Assembly (NCBI GenBank): GCA_016283195.1
Contig: JAEEML010000097.1
Span: 1 to 44,925, forward strand
Length of the DNA stretch: 44,925 bases
Source of the DNA: Deltaproteobacteria bacterium
GTDB lineage: Bacteria > JAEEML01
Reading direction: 5' to 3'
The notes beneath the pieces are model-generated. The model searched no databases. It was not told the DNA's origin and was given only the letters and a program-made list of their open reading frames with translations. The position numbers were made by a program, and so were the translations under genes. Below are positions 1 to 7,590 of this stretch, in pieces. Position 1 is the stretch's first letter, and every line of letters starts with the position of its first letter.

Positions 1-106
1 GCCTGATAAACTTTTTCTTAAAAATATCTTGCCACTTGCCTATTTAGGCACTTAAAAACAGTTGGCTCCGACTTAGCGGAGTTGCTACTAAAGAGGGAGG
101 CGCACT
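1..106 (+). promoter_or_regulatory. speA upstream region with RBS
   Basis: No coding sequence is seen before the arginine decarboxylase. A small hairpin (CTCCG at 66-70 pairing with CGGAG at 77-81) lies in the presumed leader. A strong Shine-Dalgarno (GAGGGAGG, 93-100) sits 6 bases before a TTG codon at 107 and decides that start. No convincing -35/-10 pair was found. Confidence 0.4.
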
Positions 107-2038
107 TTGGCACGCAAAGTAAAATTAAAAGAAAAAACATCTCTCAAGGGCTGGTCCATCGACGAATCGCGTGAGCTTTACAACATCAAGAGCTGGGGCC
201 ACGGCTTTTTCGATATAAACGCCGCCGGTAATGTGGTGGTTTACCCCGATAAGAGCAAAAATAAATATCTCGATATCAAAAAGCTCATCGACGACTTGGG
301 TGTGCGCGAGATTACCTCGCCGCTCCTCCTGCGCTTTACCGATATTTTAAAGCAGCGCATCGATGAAATTCACGAAGCTTTTGAAAAAGCTAAAAACGAA
401 TATGAATTTAATGGCACCTATTATGGCGTCTATCCCATCAAAGTAAACCAAAGCAAGCAGGTGGTGGAAGATGTGGTGGAGTTTGGCCGCGCTTATAATT
501 ACGGCCTGGAAGCCGGCACCAAGCCGGAGCTCTTAATCTGCCTGGCCTGCCTGGATAGCCGCGAAGCGCCCATCATCTGCAATGGTTACAAAGACGAAGA
601 ATATATCGAGACAGCCCTTTGGGGCACCAAGCTCGGCAAAAAGGTCATCATTGTGGTGGAAAAGCCCTCAGAGCTCGACACCATCATCAAAAAAGCGGGC
701 CAGCTCAAAGTAAAGCCGCACATCGGTATTCGCTGCAAGCTGGCGGCCCGTGGGCGCGGCAAGTGGGAATCGAGCGGCGGCGACAGATCCAAGTTTGGCC
801 TCTTTCCCTCGGAAATTATCGAAGCCATTGGCAAGCTAAAAGCCAATGATATGCTGGACTCGCTGGAACTTTTGCACTCCCACCTGGGGAGCCAGATTTC
901 CTCTATTCAGAGCATTAAAGAGGCTCTTCGGGAATCCACCCGCATGTTTGTGGAGCTCTGCCGCCTGGGGGTTAATATCAAATATTTTGATGTGGGCGGC
1001 GGCCTGGCTGTTGATTACGACGGCAGCCAAACCAACTTTCCCTCCTCGCGCAATTACACTCTGGAGGAATATGCGGCCGATATTATCTCGGCTGTCGTAG
1101 CTGTCTGCCAGGAGAATAACCTGCCGCACCCCAATGTCATCTCAGAGAGCGGGCGGGCTCTTGTGGCCTATCATTCCCTCCTGGTATTCAATGTACTGGG
1201 CACTTCGGAAGTGACCAAGCAGGCCCAAAATGTGGAAGTGAGCGACGACGACCCCGATTCGGTGCGCTCTATGAAAGAGGTTTTGGAGGAGCTCTCGCTG
1301 AAAAATTTCCAAGAAGCTTTTCACGATGCCTTGCAAATAAGAGATGAGGCTTTAACTCTCTTTAATGTGGGCATTTTGAGCCTGGAACACCGGGCCAAAG
1401 TGGAGCAGCTCTTTTGGGCGATTTGCCAAAATATTGATAAGATTATCGGCAACTTAGATTATGTGCCCGATGAACTGGAAAATTTGCAGCACTTTGTCTC
1501 CACCACCTATTTCGGCAACTTTTCCGTTTTTCAGAGCGCCCCGGACCACTGGGCTATCAAGCAGCTCTTCCCGGTGATGCCCATCCATCGCCTGGGCGAG
1601 CAGCCCACCAGGCGTGGCACTATTGCCGATATCACTTGCGATTCCGACGGCACTATCGACCAATTTATCGACCTCCACGATGTCAAAGAGGTGCTGGAGC
1701 TCCATGAGTTCCACGACGGCGAAGAGTATTATATCGGCGTCTTTTTGCTGGGCGCCTATCAGGAAGTTTTGGGCGATTTGCACAATCTCTTTGGCGATAG
1801 CCATGTGGTGCATGTCTCGGTTACCGGCAAGGGCACTTATAAAATAGATAAGCTCCTGGAAGGCGATACCGTGGCCGATGTGCTCCTCTATATGCAATAT
1901 CAAAAGCGCGACCTCATGGCCCGCATCAGAAAAGCGGTGGAAGACAATATCGAGGCGAGGAGCATTACCCTCCAGGAATCGGCCAAAATACTGCGCTTTA
2001 TGGAAGAGGGTTTTGAAGGCTATACCTATCTGGAATAA
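107..2038 (+). CDS. speA: Biosynthetic arginine decarboxylase
   Basis: PLP-dependent enzyme of the alanine-racemase-fold (group IV) decarboxylases. It converts arginine to agmatine, the first step of putrescine synthesis by the agmatine route. The protein is 643 residues, close to the E. coli SpeA length. The YPIKVNQ motif carries the PLP-binding lysine (K112), ISESGRA occurs mid-protein, and the TCDSDGT substrate/PLP motif with its cysteine lies near residue 510, all as in SpeA. The start is a TTG with a strong RBS. A histidine kinase gene follows after 18 bases and may be co-transcribed. No agmatinase or agmatine deiminase is seen in the window. Long antisense ORFs over this gene are composition shadows. 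Confidence 0.95.
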   Translation: MARKVKLKEKTSLKGWSIDESRELYNIKSWGHGFFDINAAGNVVVYPDKSKNKYLDIKKLIDDLGVREITSPLLLRFTDILKQRIDEIHEAFEKAKNEYEFNGTYYGVYPIKVNQSKQVVEDVVEFGRAYNYGLEAGTKPELLICLACLDSREAPIICNGYKDEEYIETALWGTKLGKKVIIVVEKPSELDTIIKKAGQLKVKPHIGIRCKLAARGRGKWESSGGDRSKFGLFPSEIIEAIGKLKANDMLDSLELLHSHLGSQISSIQSIKEALRESTRMFVELCRLGVNIKYFDVGGGLAVDYDGSQTNFPSSRNYTLEEYAADIISAVVAVCQENNLPHPNVISESGRALVAYHSLLVFNVLGTSEVTKQAQNVEVSDDDPDSVRSMKEVLEELSLKNFQEAFHDALQIRDEALTLFNVGILSLEHRAKVEQLFWAICQNIDKIIGNLDYVPDELENLQHFVSTTYFGNFSVFQSAPDHWAIKQLFPVMPIHRLGEQPTRRGTIADITCDSDGTIDQFIDLHDVKEVLELHEFHDGEEYYIGVFLLGAYQEVLGDLHNLFGDSHVVHVSVTGKGTYKIDKLLEGDTVADVLLYMQYQKRDLMARIRKAVEDNIEARSITLQESAKILRFMEEGFEGYTYLE

Positions 2039-2056
2039 TCTCCTGCCGGTACTTAT

Positions 2057-2956
2057 ATGCGACGTAAAGTAGCTCCTATTGTCCTTTTTGTCACCATGCA
2101 GGCGGCCAGTGTCGCCGTCCTTACCCTGTGGATTGTCTGGTCGGCGCTTGACAGCACCCATGTCGGCTGGCTCTTACAAGGCATTTTTCTCATGGTGGCC
2201 GTTATCACCGCTTCGGCCATTATCTTTGCCTATTGGGGAAAACTTAGGGCCCTCGAAGTGGAGCGCATTAACTTTCTCTCCACCGTGAGCCATGAGCTTT
2301 TAACCCCGCTTGCCTCTTTAAAGCTCTATTTGGAAACCATGGAAATGCGTGAGGTCTCCCGCGAGCAGGAGCTCAAATTTTTGGCTGATATGAGTAAAGA
2401 TACTGCCCGCCTGGAAGAGCTCATTCAGCAAATACTCGTCTCTTCGCGCATTGAGCGCCATAAGAATAATTACCACTTTCGCCCGGCTAACTTAAAAGAT
2501 CTTATCCAAAAATATCTGGCCGAAAACAGCCGTGAACTGGGGGATGCCGAGGTAAAAACCGAGCTTTTAGCCCCGGGGCTGGCTATGGTAGATGAAGCGG
2601 CCTTTCACACTGTGCTTAGAAATTTACTTTTAAATTCCGTGCGTTATTCGCCAAAACCGGCCCACATTACCATTCGTCTCGATGAAATGAGCGGCCATGT
2701 GCTTTTGGAAGTAATTGATAAAGGCCAGGGCATTCCGCCAAAAGAGCTTAAAAAAGTTTTTCGCCTCTTTTACCGGGCGGCCAAAAATGTGGGCGGCACC
2801 GGCCTCGGGCTCTTTATTGTGAAAAATATTGTAAAAGATCACCACGGGCGGGTGTGGGCCGAAAGCGCCGGTACCGGCCAGGGCACCACTATGAAGGTAC
2901 TGCTTCCCAGCCAGGCCAGGCCGGGAGAAATCAACGAACCGGCACCGGCTGGCTAA
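2057..2956 (+). CDS. Membrane sensor histidine kinase
   Basis: A 299-residue two-component sensor kinase. Two N-terminal membrane helices (about 7-29 and 37-60) are separated by a very short loop, so there is almost no periplasmic sensor domain. The HisKA phosphoacceptor is H79 in the SHELLTP motif. The HATPase_c domain follows, with an N box (NLLLNSVRYSP), G1 (DKGQGIP), F box (FRLFYR) and G2 (GGTGLGL). No response regulator is adjacent. The gene starts 18 bases after speA and its own RBS is weak, which suggests co-transcription. The stimulus is unknown. The small input region suggests it senses membrane state or works through a partner protein. Confidence 0.88.
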   Translation: MRRKVAPIVLFVTMQAASVAVLTLWIVWSALDSTHVGWLLQGIFLMVAVITASAIIFAYWGKLRALEVERINFLSTVSHELLTPLASLKLYLETMEMREVSREQELKFLADMSKDTARLEELIQQILVSSRIERHKNNYHFRPANLKDLIQKYLAENSRELGDAEVKTELLAPGLAMVDEAAFHTVLRNLLLNSVRYSPKPAHITIRLDEMSGHVLLEVIDKGQGIPPKELKKVFRLFYRAAKNVGGTGLGLFIVKNIVKDHHGRVWAESAGTGQGTTMKVLLPSQARPGEINEPAPAG

Positions 2957-2963
2957 TTAGCAA

Positions 2964-3155
2964 TTATTCACTATCTTCGGCACAACGGAGAGAGAACCAG
3001 AATTTAGAGCTATTAGGCAAATAGTTTTTGTCAACCAGATCGTCGATTTCCCCTTCATCCATGACAAAACTATCGGCCGTGCCTATTAATATACTGGCAA
3101 ATTCGGAGGCTTTGCTGGCGGAGTAAAAAATTAAAAATTTGCAAAATGTAGATAG
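2964..3155 (-). pseudogene. Open minus-strand frame, possible gene remnant
   Basis: In the gap between the kinase and the phosphatase genes, one minus-strand frame stays open for 63 codons and ends at a TAA at 2966-2964. Its translation looks protein-like, with acidic and aromatic residues and a C-terminus reading LRCAEDSE, but there is no usable start at its 5' end. The only in-frame ATG (3062) would leave 32 residues and has no clear RBS. It lies directly downstream of the minus-strand hydrolase gene. I do not recognise the family. It may be the 3' end of a decayed gene, a small protein with an unusual start, or chance. Confidence 0.3.
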
Positions 3156-3186
3156 TTATCGTATTTTTAACAATTTCCCGCCGGAA

Positions 3187-4503
3187 TCAGCTGAAAAAAT
3201 CCATAATAAACGGGGTAATATCGTAAATAGAGGCCGGCTTTTCAGCCAGTTTAAGGCTACTGATATAGAGCCCATAAGGGCTATGGTTGGCAGCATCCAG
3301 CTCGCCGGCGGCTATCTCGGCATCGTTCCATAAAATATCCTGCCCGCCGATGAGGGCGCTTACTCTGGCCCCTAAGTCCGCCGCATAGAGCATGAGATCC
3401 GGCGAGGCTCCCTGGCACTTAGGATATATTTCCGCCGGCAATAAGAGGCGGTTTTTAAGGCCCGGCCAGGGCGTTTTAATATTTTTTAATTTATCAATCA
3501 GCTCTAAGAGGAGCTTGGACCCTGCGTCAGGCTCAATGGCGCCTGCCTCCTCCCGGCCGCGGATATTTAGATAAAGGCGCCCGTAGTAGCCGCCCTGGCC
3601 GTAAACTTTGCTCTCCGGCCAATCAACCAAATCAGGAGTTAGGGGCTGTGGCTTTTCCGGCCAGTATTTTAGCTTTAAAAGCCCCTCTTGGCATAAATAG
3701 CGATTTAAAGAAAAAGATCCCAGGCAGGGGCGGGTGCCGTGGTCGGAAAGAATTAAAATTTGAGCGCTTTCCGGCAATTTAGCCATGAATTCGGTGAGCT
3801 TTTTGTCCAAATAGCGATAATAGGCGCCCACCGGGCTTTTAGCTAAAGTTTCTTTAGTGTAAGTTGCGGGCAGCGCAGCATGTTGTATTCTGTCCGGCGC
3901 CATAATCACCAGCCAGAGGAGGTGCCAAAAATGCGTAGCGCTTAATTTTGCGGCTAAAGTAAATACTGAAGCTGTATTTTGCCGCGCCTCTTTAAAAAGC
4001 ACCTCGTGGGCCCCCCGGCGGTGCGCAAAAGTATCCGGTAGGTACTGGCCGCCGGCCAGCTTATTTAGCTCTTTGGCGAGCCCCTTGGGCCAGGTGGAGA
4101 GTGGCACAGCTTTACTGCCGGCCAGCTGTCCGCCGATTAAAAAGCCGTTTATGGGCCCGGCCGGCGCTGTTTGCGGCATACCGATAATAATTGAATAGAG
4201 GCCGCCGGCTCCCAGATAATCCCACACGCGCGGAGCCAAAACAGCTCTGCTATCGGGCAAAAAAGTCTCATAAGCACCCGCTTTTTTATTGGTAAAGCCG
4301 TATATGCCGAGCTCTCCCGGACTCTTGCCGGTGCTCATTACTGTCCAGGCGGGCACGGTAATTGGCGGATCGCAGCTCAAAAGCTCGCCGAAATCGCCTT
4401 TATCCATGAGCTTTTTTAAGGTGGGCAGCTCATTTTTTAATAGTTTTAAAATAAGCGGATCAAAACCATCGAGCCCGATTATCACTAATTGCTTTTTGGC
4501 CAT
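3187..4503 (-). CDS. Alkaline-phosphatase superfamily phosphodiesterase/nucleotide pyrophosphatase-like protein
   Basis: Metal-dependent hydrolase of the type I phosphodiesterase/nucleotide pyrophosphatase group, often annotated as AP3A hydrolase-like or 'nucleotide pyrophosphatase'. Visible signatures from the chosen start are the metal-binding aspartate in GLDGFD (D12), the PAWTVMSTGK segment with the probable nucleophile T54, and ILSDHGT for the second metal site. No signal peptide or membrane helix is seen, so the protein is probably cytoplasmic. The frame also opens at a TTG (4509), but a GGAG sits 9 bases before the ATG at 4503 and only 3 before the TTG, so ATG is preferred. The substrate cannot be told from sequence. 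The gene diverges from the tRNA-Arg gene, whose putative promoter overlaps its start. Confidence 0.8.
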   Translation of the reverse strand: MAKKQLVIIGLDGFDPLILKLLKNELPTLKKLMDKGDFGELLSCDPPITVPAWTVMSTGKSPGELGIYGFTNKKAGAYETFLPDSRAVLAPRVWDYLGAGGLYSIIIGMPQTAPAGPINGFLIGGQLAGSKAVPLSTWPKGLAKELNKLAGGQYLPDTFAHRRGAHEVLFKEARQNTASVFTLAAKLSATHFWHLLWLVIMAPDRIQHAALPATYTKETLAKSPVGAYYRYLDKKLTEFMAKLPESAQILILSDHGTRPCLGSFSLNRYLCQEGLLKLKYWPEKPQPLTPDLVDWPESKVYGQGGYYGRLYLNIRGREEAGAIEPDAGSKLLLELIDKLKNIKTPWPGLKNRLLLPAEIYPKCQGASPDLMLYAADLGARVSALIGGQDILWNDAEIAAGELDAANHSPYGLYISSLKLAEKPASIYDITPFIMDFFS

Positions 4504-4531
4504 TGCCAAACGCTCCGGTATGTTGTATTGA
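4503..4531 (+). promoter_or_regulatory. Possible promoter of the tRNA-Arg gene
   Basis: TTGCCA (4503-4508) resembles a -35 element. TATTGA (4526-4531) lies 17 bases downstream at a weak -10 match. Transcription would start near 4538, about two dozen bases before the mature tRNA. The -35 box lies across the start codon region of the divergent hydrolase gene. Confidence 0.35.
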
Positions 4532-4561
4532 TATCCCTCGTCAGCTGCTCTTGGCTCTCGC

Positions 4562-4638
4562 GCGCCTTTAGCTCAGCTGGATAGAGCAACGGCCTTCTAA
4601 GCCGTGGGCCGCACGTTCGAATCGTGCAAGGCGCGCCA
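4562..4638 (+). tRNA. tRNA-Arg (anticodon TCT)
   Basis: A full cloverleaf is visible. The acceptor stem pairs 4562-4568 with 4628-4634. The D arm runs 4571-4587. The anticodon stem (4589-4593 with 4601-4605) holds the loop CTTCTAA with anticodon TCT at 4596-4598, reading AGA/AGG. A GGGCC variable loop follows, then a T arm with TTCGAAT. The discriminator is G4635 and the CCA end is genomically encoded (4636-4638). The gene sits alone between two minus-strand genes. Confidence 0.97.
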
Positions 4639-4654
4639 TTTTAACTCCCTAAAA

Positions 4655-6421
4655 TTATTGTAAATCTTGAATGGCTTGCCGCGCTACCGGCGCTTCCGGA
4701 TGATTGGGTGCCAGTTGCAAGAAAAGGCGATAATTGTTCAGCGCTTCAGCTTTGTGTTTTTGTGCTCTATGAGCTTCGGCCAGGCCATAATAAGCTTCGG
4801 CATTTTTGCGATTGATATTGATAACTTGCTGGAAAGAGCTAATAGCTGTGGGGATGTAGTTCAAATCAATATAGCACCAGCCGATTCCCAAAAGAGCCTG
4901 AACATTTTGCCCGTTTTCATCGAGTATTTTTTCGTAAATGGCCAGAGCTTCCTTGGTGCGATCGTTCTCACGGTGTTTTTGAGCTTTTCTTAAAAGCTGC
5001 TCGGTGGTTAATGGGGCCGGAGCAGCGGCTTTAGCGGCTACCGGCGGCGGTGGCGGCAGGGGGCGCTCCATTTCGGCTTTCAAAGCGAGCGCCAGCTCAT
5101 TTTGCGGTGAACTGGCCAGTATTTTGGCCACATATTTAGCGGCCTCGGCTTTGGCGCCATGTTCATAGCGATATTTGGCTACAAAATAGAGGGCCGGATT
5201 GTTGGTCTCATTAGCCGGCAGAGCTTTATCCACCATTGAGAGCCCCTCTTTTTCAAAATTTTTGTCATCGAGATAAGCGAGGCCCAAAACCAGCGGCAGG
5301 AGCGGGTCGTCATTTAGAAAATTGAGCGCTCTTTTCACCAGCGGATCGGCCTGGGCAATAGCTTTTTTGTGGCGGTAATAGCCAATCATAGCCCGCATGG
5401 CCAGCGGATTATTGGGCGCCTGTTCTATGGCTTTTCTGGCTAGGTTAAAGGCATCCTCAGAGAGTTTGGCCGCCATGAGGTTCAGTTTTGTTTGCTGTTC
5501 TTGCTGTTCATTATGACTGCTGAGCCAGTAAGCGGCCTCCGATTGCATATCGGCTTTAATTAGTTTGGCTTCGGCCTGCAAAGCCAGGGCATCTGTATAT
5601 TCCGGCTGCAGAGCCATGGCCTGAAAAATGAGCCCCAGAGCATCTTCGATAGCGGCATCATCACCAAGAGCTAACTTGGCTTTGGCGGCGTTTAGGGCTT
5701 CTACGGCTTTGGGGTTTATCTCGCCAACACCCAAAAGAGCGCGCACCGGAGTGATAATAAGGCTTTTAAAAACCGGCGGATTTATTAAATAAAATGCCCC
5801 TGTGCCGGCCATGATAATTAGTAAAAAGACAATTATTACTTTTAAAAAAATGCCGCTTTTGTTTCTTTTTACGGCCCCAAAAGTATTCTCGGCCGGTGTA
5901 TAAATATTGGGCATGGGCATCGGCACCGGCGTATTTATGGTGTTTATTTGCGGAGCCTGCCAAGCGCCGGGAGCCGGGTAAAAGCCGCTTTGCTGCGGCA
6001 AGCCGCCGCCGGCGTAAGGATTAGGCGTATTGTAAGCGGGCGGCATTGGGGCGTAATTATTTACCGGAGCAAATTGCGGCTGTTTTTGGTTGTCCACTGC
6101 TTTAAAAAATGAGGCCAGCTCGGGAATATCGCCCAAACGGCGCCAGGAACTGCCGGATTTGGATACCTGGTCGTCGCGGCTCACCTTTTTTTCGATAATC
6201 CAAGTTTGCAAAGTGGTGAGCTCTTTAAAACGGAAAGTATTACCGTTTACCTGTCTTATTTCCCACTCATCGCTCTGATAAGGCAAGGCGCCGGTGGAAT
6301 TCGGCAGGCAGACATTGAATATCTGCGGGCAGTTAGAGCACTGTACGGCTATGCCTTCCGGGGGAATTTGTGTTTCGTCAAAATCATATTGTGTATGACA
6401 CTGCGGGCAGTGAAATAGCAT
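4655..6421 (-). CDS. MJ0042 zinc-ribbon, GYF-like and TPR membrane protein
   Basis: A 588-residue multi-domain protein typical of deltaproteobacterial/myxobacterial genomes. The N-terminus is an MJ0042-type zinc ribbon with C5, C8, C28 and C31. A GYF/DUF4339-like module follows (about 50-105; aromatic and WIIEKKVS/RLGDIPEL features), then a Pro/Gly/Asn-rich linker. A single membrane helix lies at about 190-212. The rest is a long helical region of TPR repeats ending in a good cluster at the C-terminus, interrupted by a Pro/Ala hinge. The frame extends upstream to 6556, but ATG 6421 has a GGAGG 8 bases upstream (6430-6434) and starts exactly at the zinc ribbon. Cytoplasmic ribbon and outward TPRs would suit a scaffold or envelope-assembly role; the actual function is unknown. 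Confidence 0.8.
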   Translation of the reverse strand: MLFHCPQCHTQYDFDETQIPPEGIAVQCSNCPQIFNVCLPNSTGALPYQSDEWEIRQVNGNTFRFKELTTLQTWIIEKKVSRDDQVSKSGSSWRRLGDIPELASFFKAVDNQKQPQFAPVNNYAPMPPAYNTPNPYAGGGLPQQSGFYPAPGAWQAPQINTINTPVPMPMPNIYTPAENTFGAVKRNKSGIFLKVIIVFLLIIMAGTGAFYLINPPVFKSLIITPVRALLGVGEINPKAVEALNAAKAKLALGDDAAIEDALGLIFQAMALQPEYTDALALQAEAKLIKADMQSEAAYWLSSHNEQQEQQTKLNLMAAKLSEDAFNLARKAIEQAPNNPLAMRAMIGYYRHKKAIAQADPLVKRALNFLNDDPLLPLVLGLAYLDDKNFEKEGLSMVDKALPANETNNPALYFVAKYRYEHGAKAEAAKYVAKILASSPQNELALALKAEMERPLPPPPPVAAKAAAPAPLTTEQLLRKAQKHRENDRTKEALAIYEKILDENGQNVQALLGIGWCYIDLNYIPTAISSFQQVININRKNAEAYYGLAEAHRAQKHKAEALNNYRLFLQLAPNHPEAPVARQAIQDLQ

Positions 6422-6515
6422 AGATATAACCTCCAAGGGCGCCGGGGCTCTTAGCCGCGGCCTAGCTGACACTAGCACTAATATTATCTTTGGTAAAGAG
6501 CGCGAAAGGCAATAA

Positions 6516-7223
6516 TTACCAATTGGGATAGAGAGTTGAGCCTTGCCGGCGCTCATGGGCGCTCGGGGTTAAAATAAGCACATTTTCGCGGCCTAAGAGT
6601 AATTCCAGCCGCTCTTTTAAACTTTGCCCCGCTAGGCCGCCCGGGCGGCTCGGCTTAATAGGCAGCTTTTGCTCGGCCGATTCTTTTTGGTCTTCATGAT
6701 TTTCTTTTTGATTTTGCGGGCCTTGCGGAGCTTCTCGCGGCGCTCTGGAAATATTTTCATCATTTCCGGCTTTCGGCATTTGTTCCCGGCTCTCCGCTCC
6801 CCGGCCGCCGGCCTCCCGGGAATTTAACAAAAGAGCCAGTTGCAGATTCTGCGCGGCCAAAGTAAAAGCCGGCTTTAAAATAAGGCTTTTTTTATAAAAG
6901 GTTATAGCTTCTTTGGCCTGCCCGCGGCTTAAAAAATAGTTGCCGACATCATAATAAAATAGAGCATTATCGGCCCCGTCTGCCGAGGGCGGGGTAATAT
7001 TTTCGGCTTTTACCGGCTCTTGGGCCAGATAGAGTTCGGCCAGAGTGCGGCCGTGATTGGTAGCCACTTGGTGATTTTGCGCTGCATCGGTATCAAGGTA
7101 ATGCTCTAACGCCGCCGGCCAATTCTCGGCAGCAATAAGAGCGCGTCCTTTTTGGGAAAATTGGCTCTCTTCGCGGCAGGCGGGTAATAGCAGAATGGCT
7201 AGGATAAGAAGAGCTTTTAGCAT
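6516..7223 (-). CDS. TPR lipoprotein, BatC-like
   Basis: A 235-residue predicted lipoprotein: short hydrophobic signal and lipobox LLPAC with C16. The body has TPR-like helices; the stretch near residues 90-135 (YYDVGNYFLSRGQ and KEAITFYKKSL) resembles the TPR of BatC-type proteins from Bat/aerotolerance operons. The C-terminal third is low-complexity (Glu, Gln, Lys, Pro, Arg) and likely disordered. No MoxR or VWA genes are adjacent, so the BatC likeness is only structural. It is transcribed toward the zinc-ribbon/TPR gene, 94 bases away, and could share an operon. The RBS is weak. Confidence 0.65.
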   Translation of the reverse strand: MLKALLILAILLLPACREESQFSQKGRALIAAENWPAALEHYLDTDAAQNHQVATNHGRTLAELYLAQEPVKAENITPPSADGADNALFYYDVGNYFLSRGQAKEAITFYKKSLILKPAFTLAAQNLQLALLLNSREAGGRGAESREQMPKAGNDENISRAPREAPQGPQNQKENHEDQKESAEQKLPIKPSRPGGLAGQSLKERLELLLGRENVLILTPSAHERRQGSTLYPNW

Positions 7224-7590
7224 GGCTGGCCTTTTTTATAAAGCCGGCAAAATGCCATCAGCCGGCTTATAATGGCCATATTAGCCGGAATAAAAATGAT
7301 AAAGCAAGTTATGATTGCTAAGGTTGACGCTAGAGCGGACAATGAGTAAACTTTTATAAGTTTTGCTGCGTAATGGCGGTAAACAAACTTAAAGGTAGTG
7401 ATTCTTTAATATGGTAGATTCAAATTGATAAGCCTGCCTTGAAATTTCTTTTTAGACAACTTTTAGCACCGCCATTCAATTAAATCCGATAACCCAAAGA
7501 AGGGCAGTTGTGTATAATAACTGTTCTTTGTTATGAGGGCAGGTGGGCTGTGTCTTTCCCGGCCATAACAAAATTGAGGTGAAAAGAATC
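7224..7590. other. Divergent intergenic region before the large paralog pair
   Basis: No gene is seen in these 367 bases. It separates the minus-strand TPR lipoprotein from the plus-strand 1,012-residue protein. It contains a hairpin at 7241-7268. A consensus-like TATAAT at 7513-7518 would be a -10 for the plus-strand gene, though no good -35 lies 16-18 bases before it. A GAGGT RBS at 7576-7580 precedes ATG 7591. Confidence 0.45.
7241..7268. promoter_or_regulatory. Perfect 8-bp inverted repeat in the divergent promoter region
   Basis: AAGCCGGC (7241-7248) and GCCGGCTT (7261-7268) form a perfect stem around a 12-base loop. It is 18 bases upstream of the minus-strand TPR lipoprotein start. There is no T-run on either side, so it reads as an operator or leader hairpin, not a terminator. 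A TATAAT at 7268-7273 abuts it. Confidence 0.35.

Noticed and set aside
1454-2161. 235-codon minus-strand ORF opposite speA and the kinase start
   Set aside because: It runs across the ends of two genes on the other strand and has no recognisable domain; GC codon bias explains its openness.
4655-6556. Longer start of the zinc-ribbon/TPR gene at 6556
   Set aside because: The extra 45 residues do not resemble a signal peptide or domain, while ATG 6421 has a strong RBS directly before the zinc ribbon.
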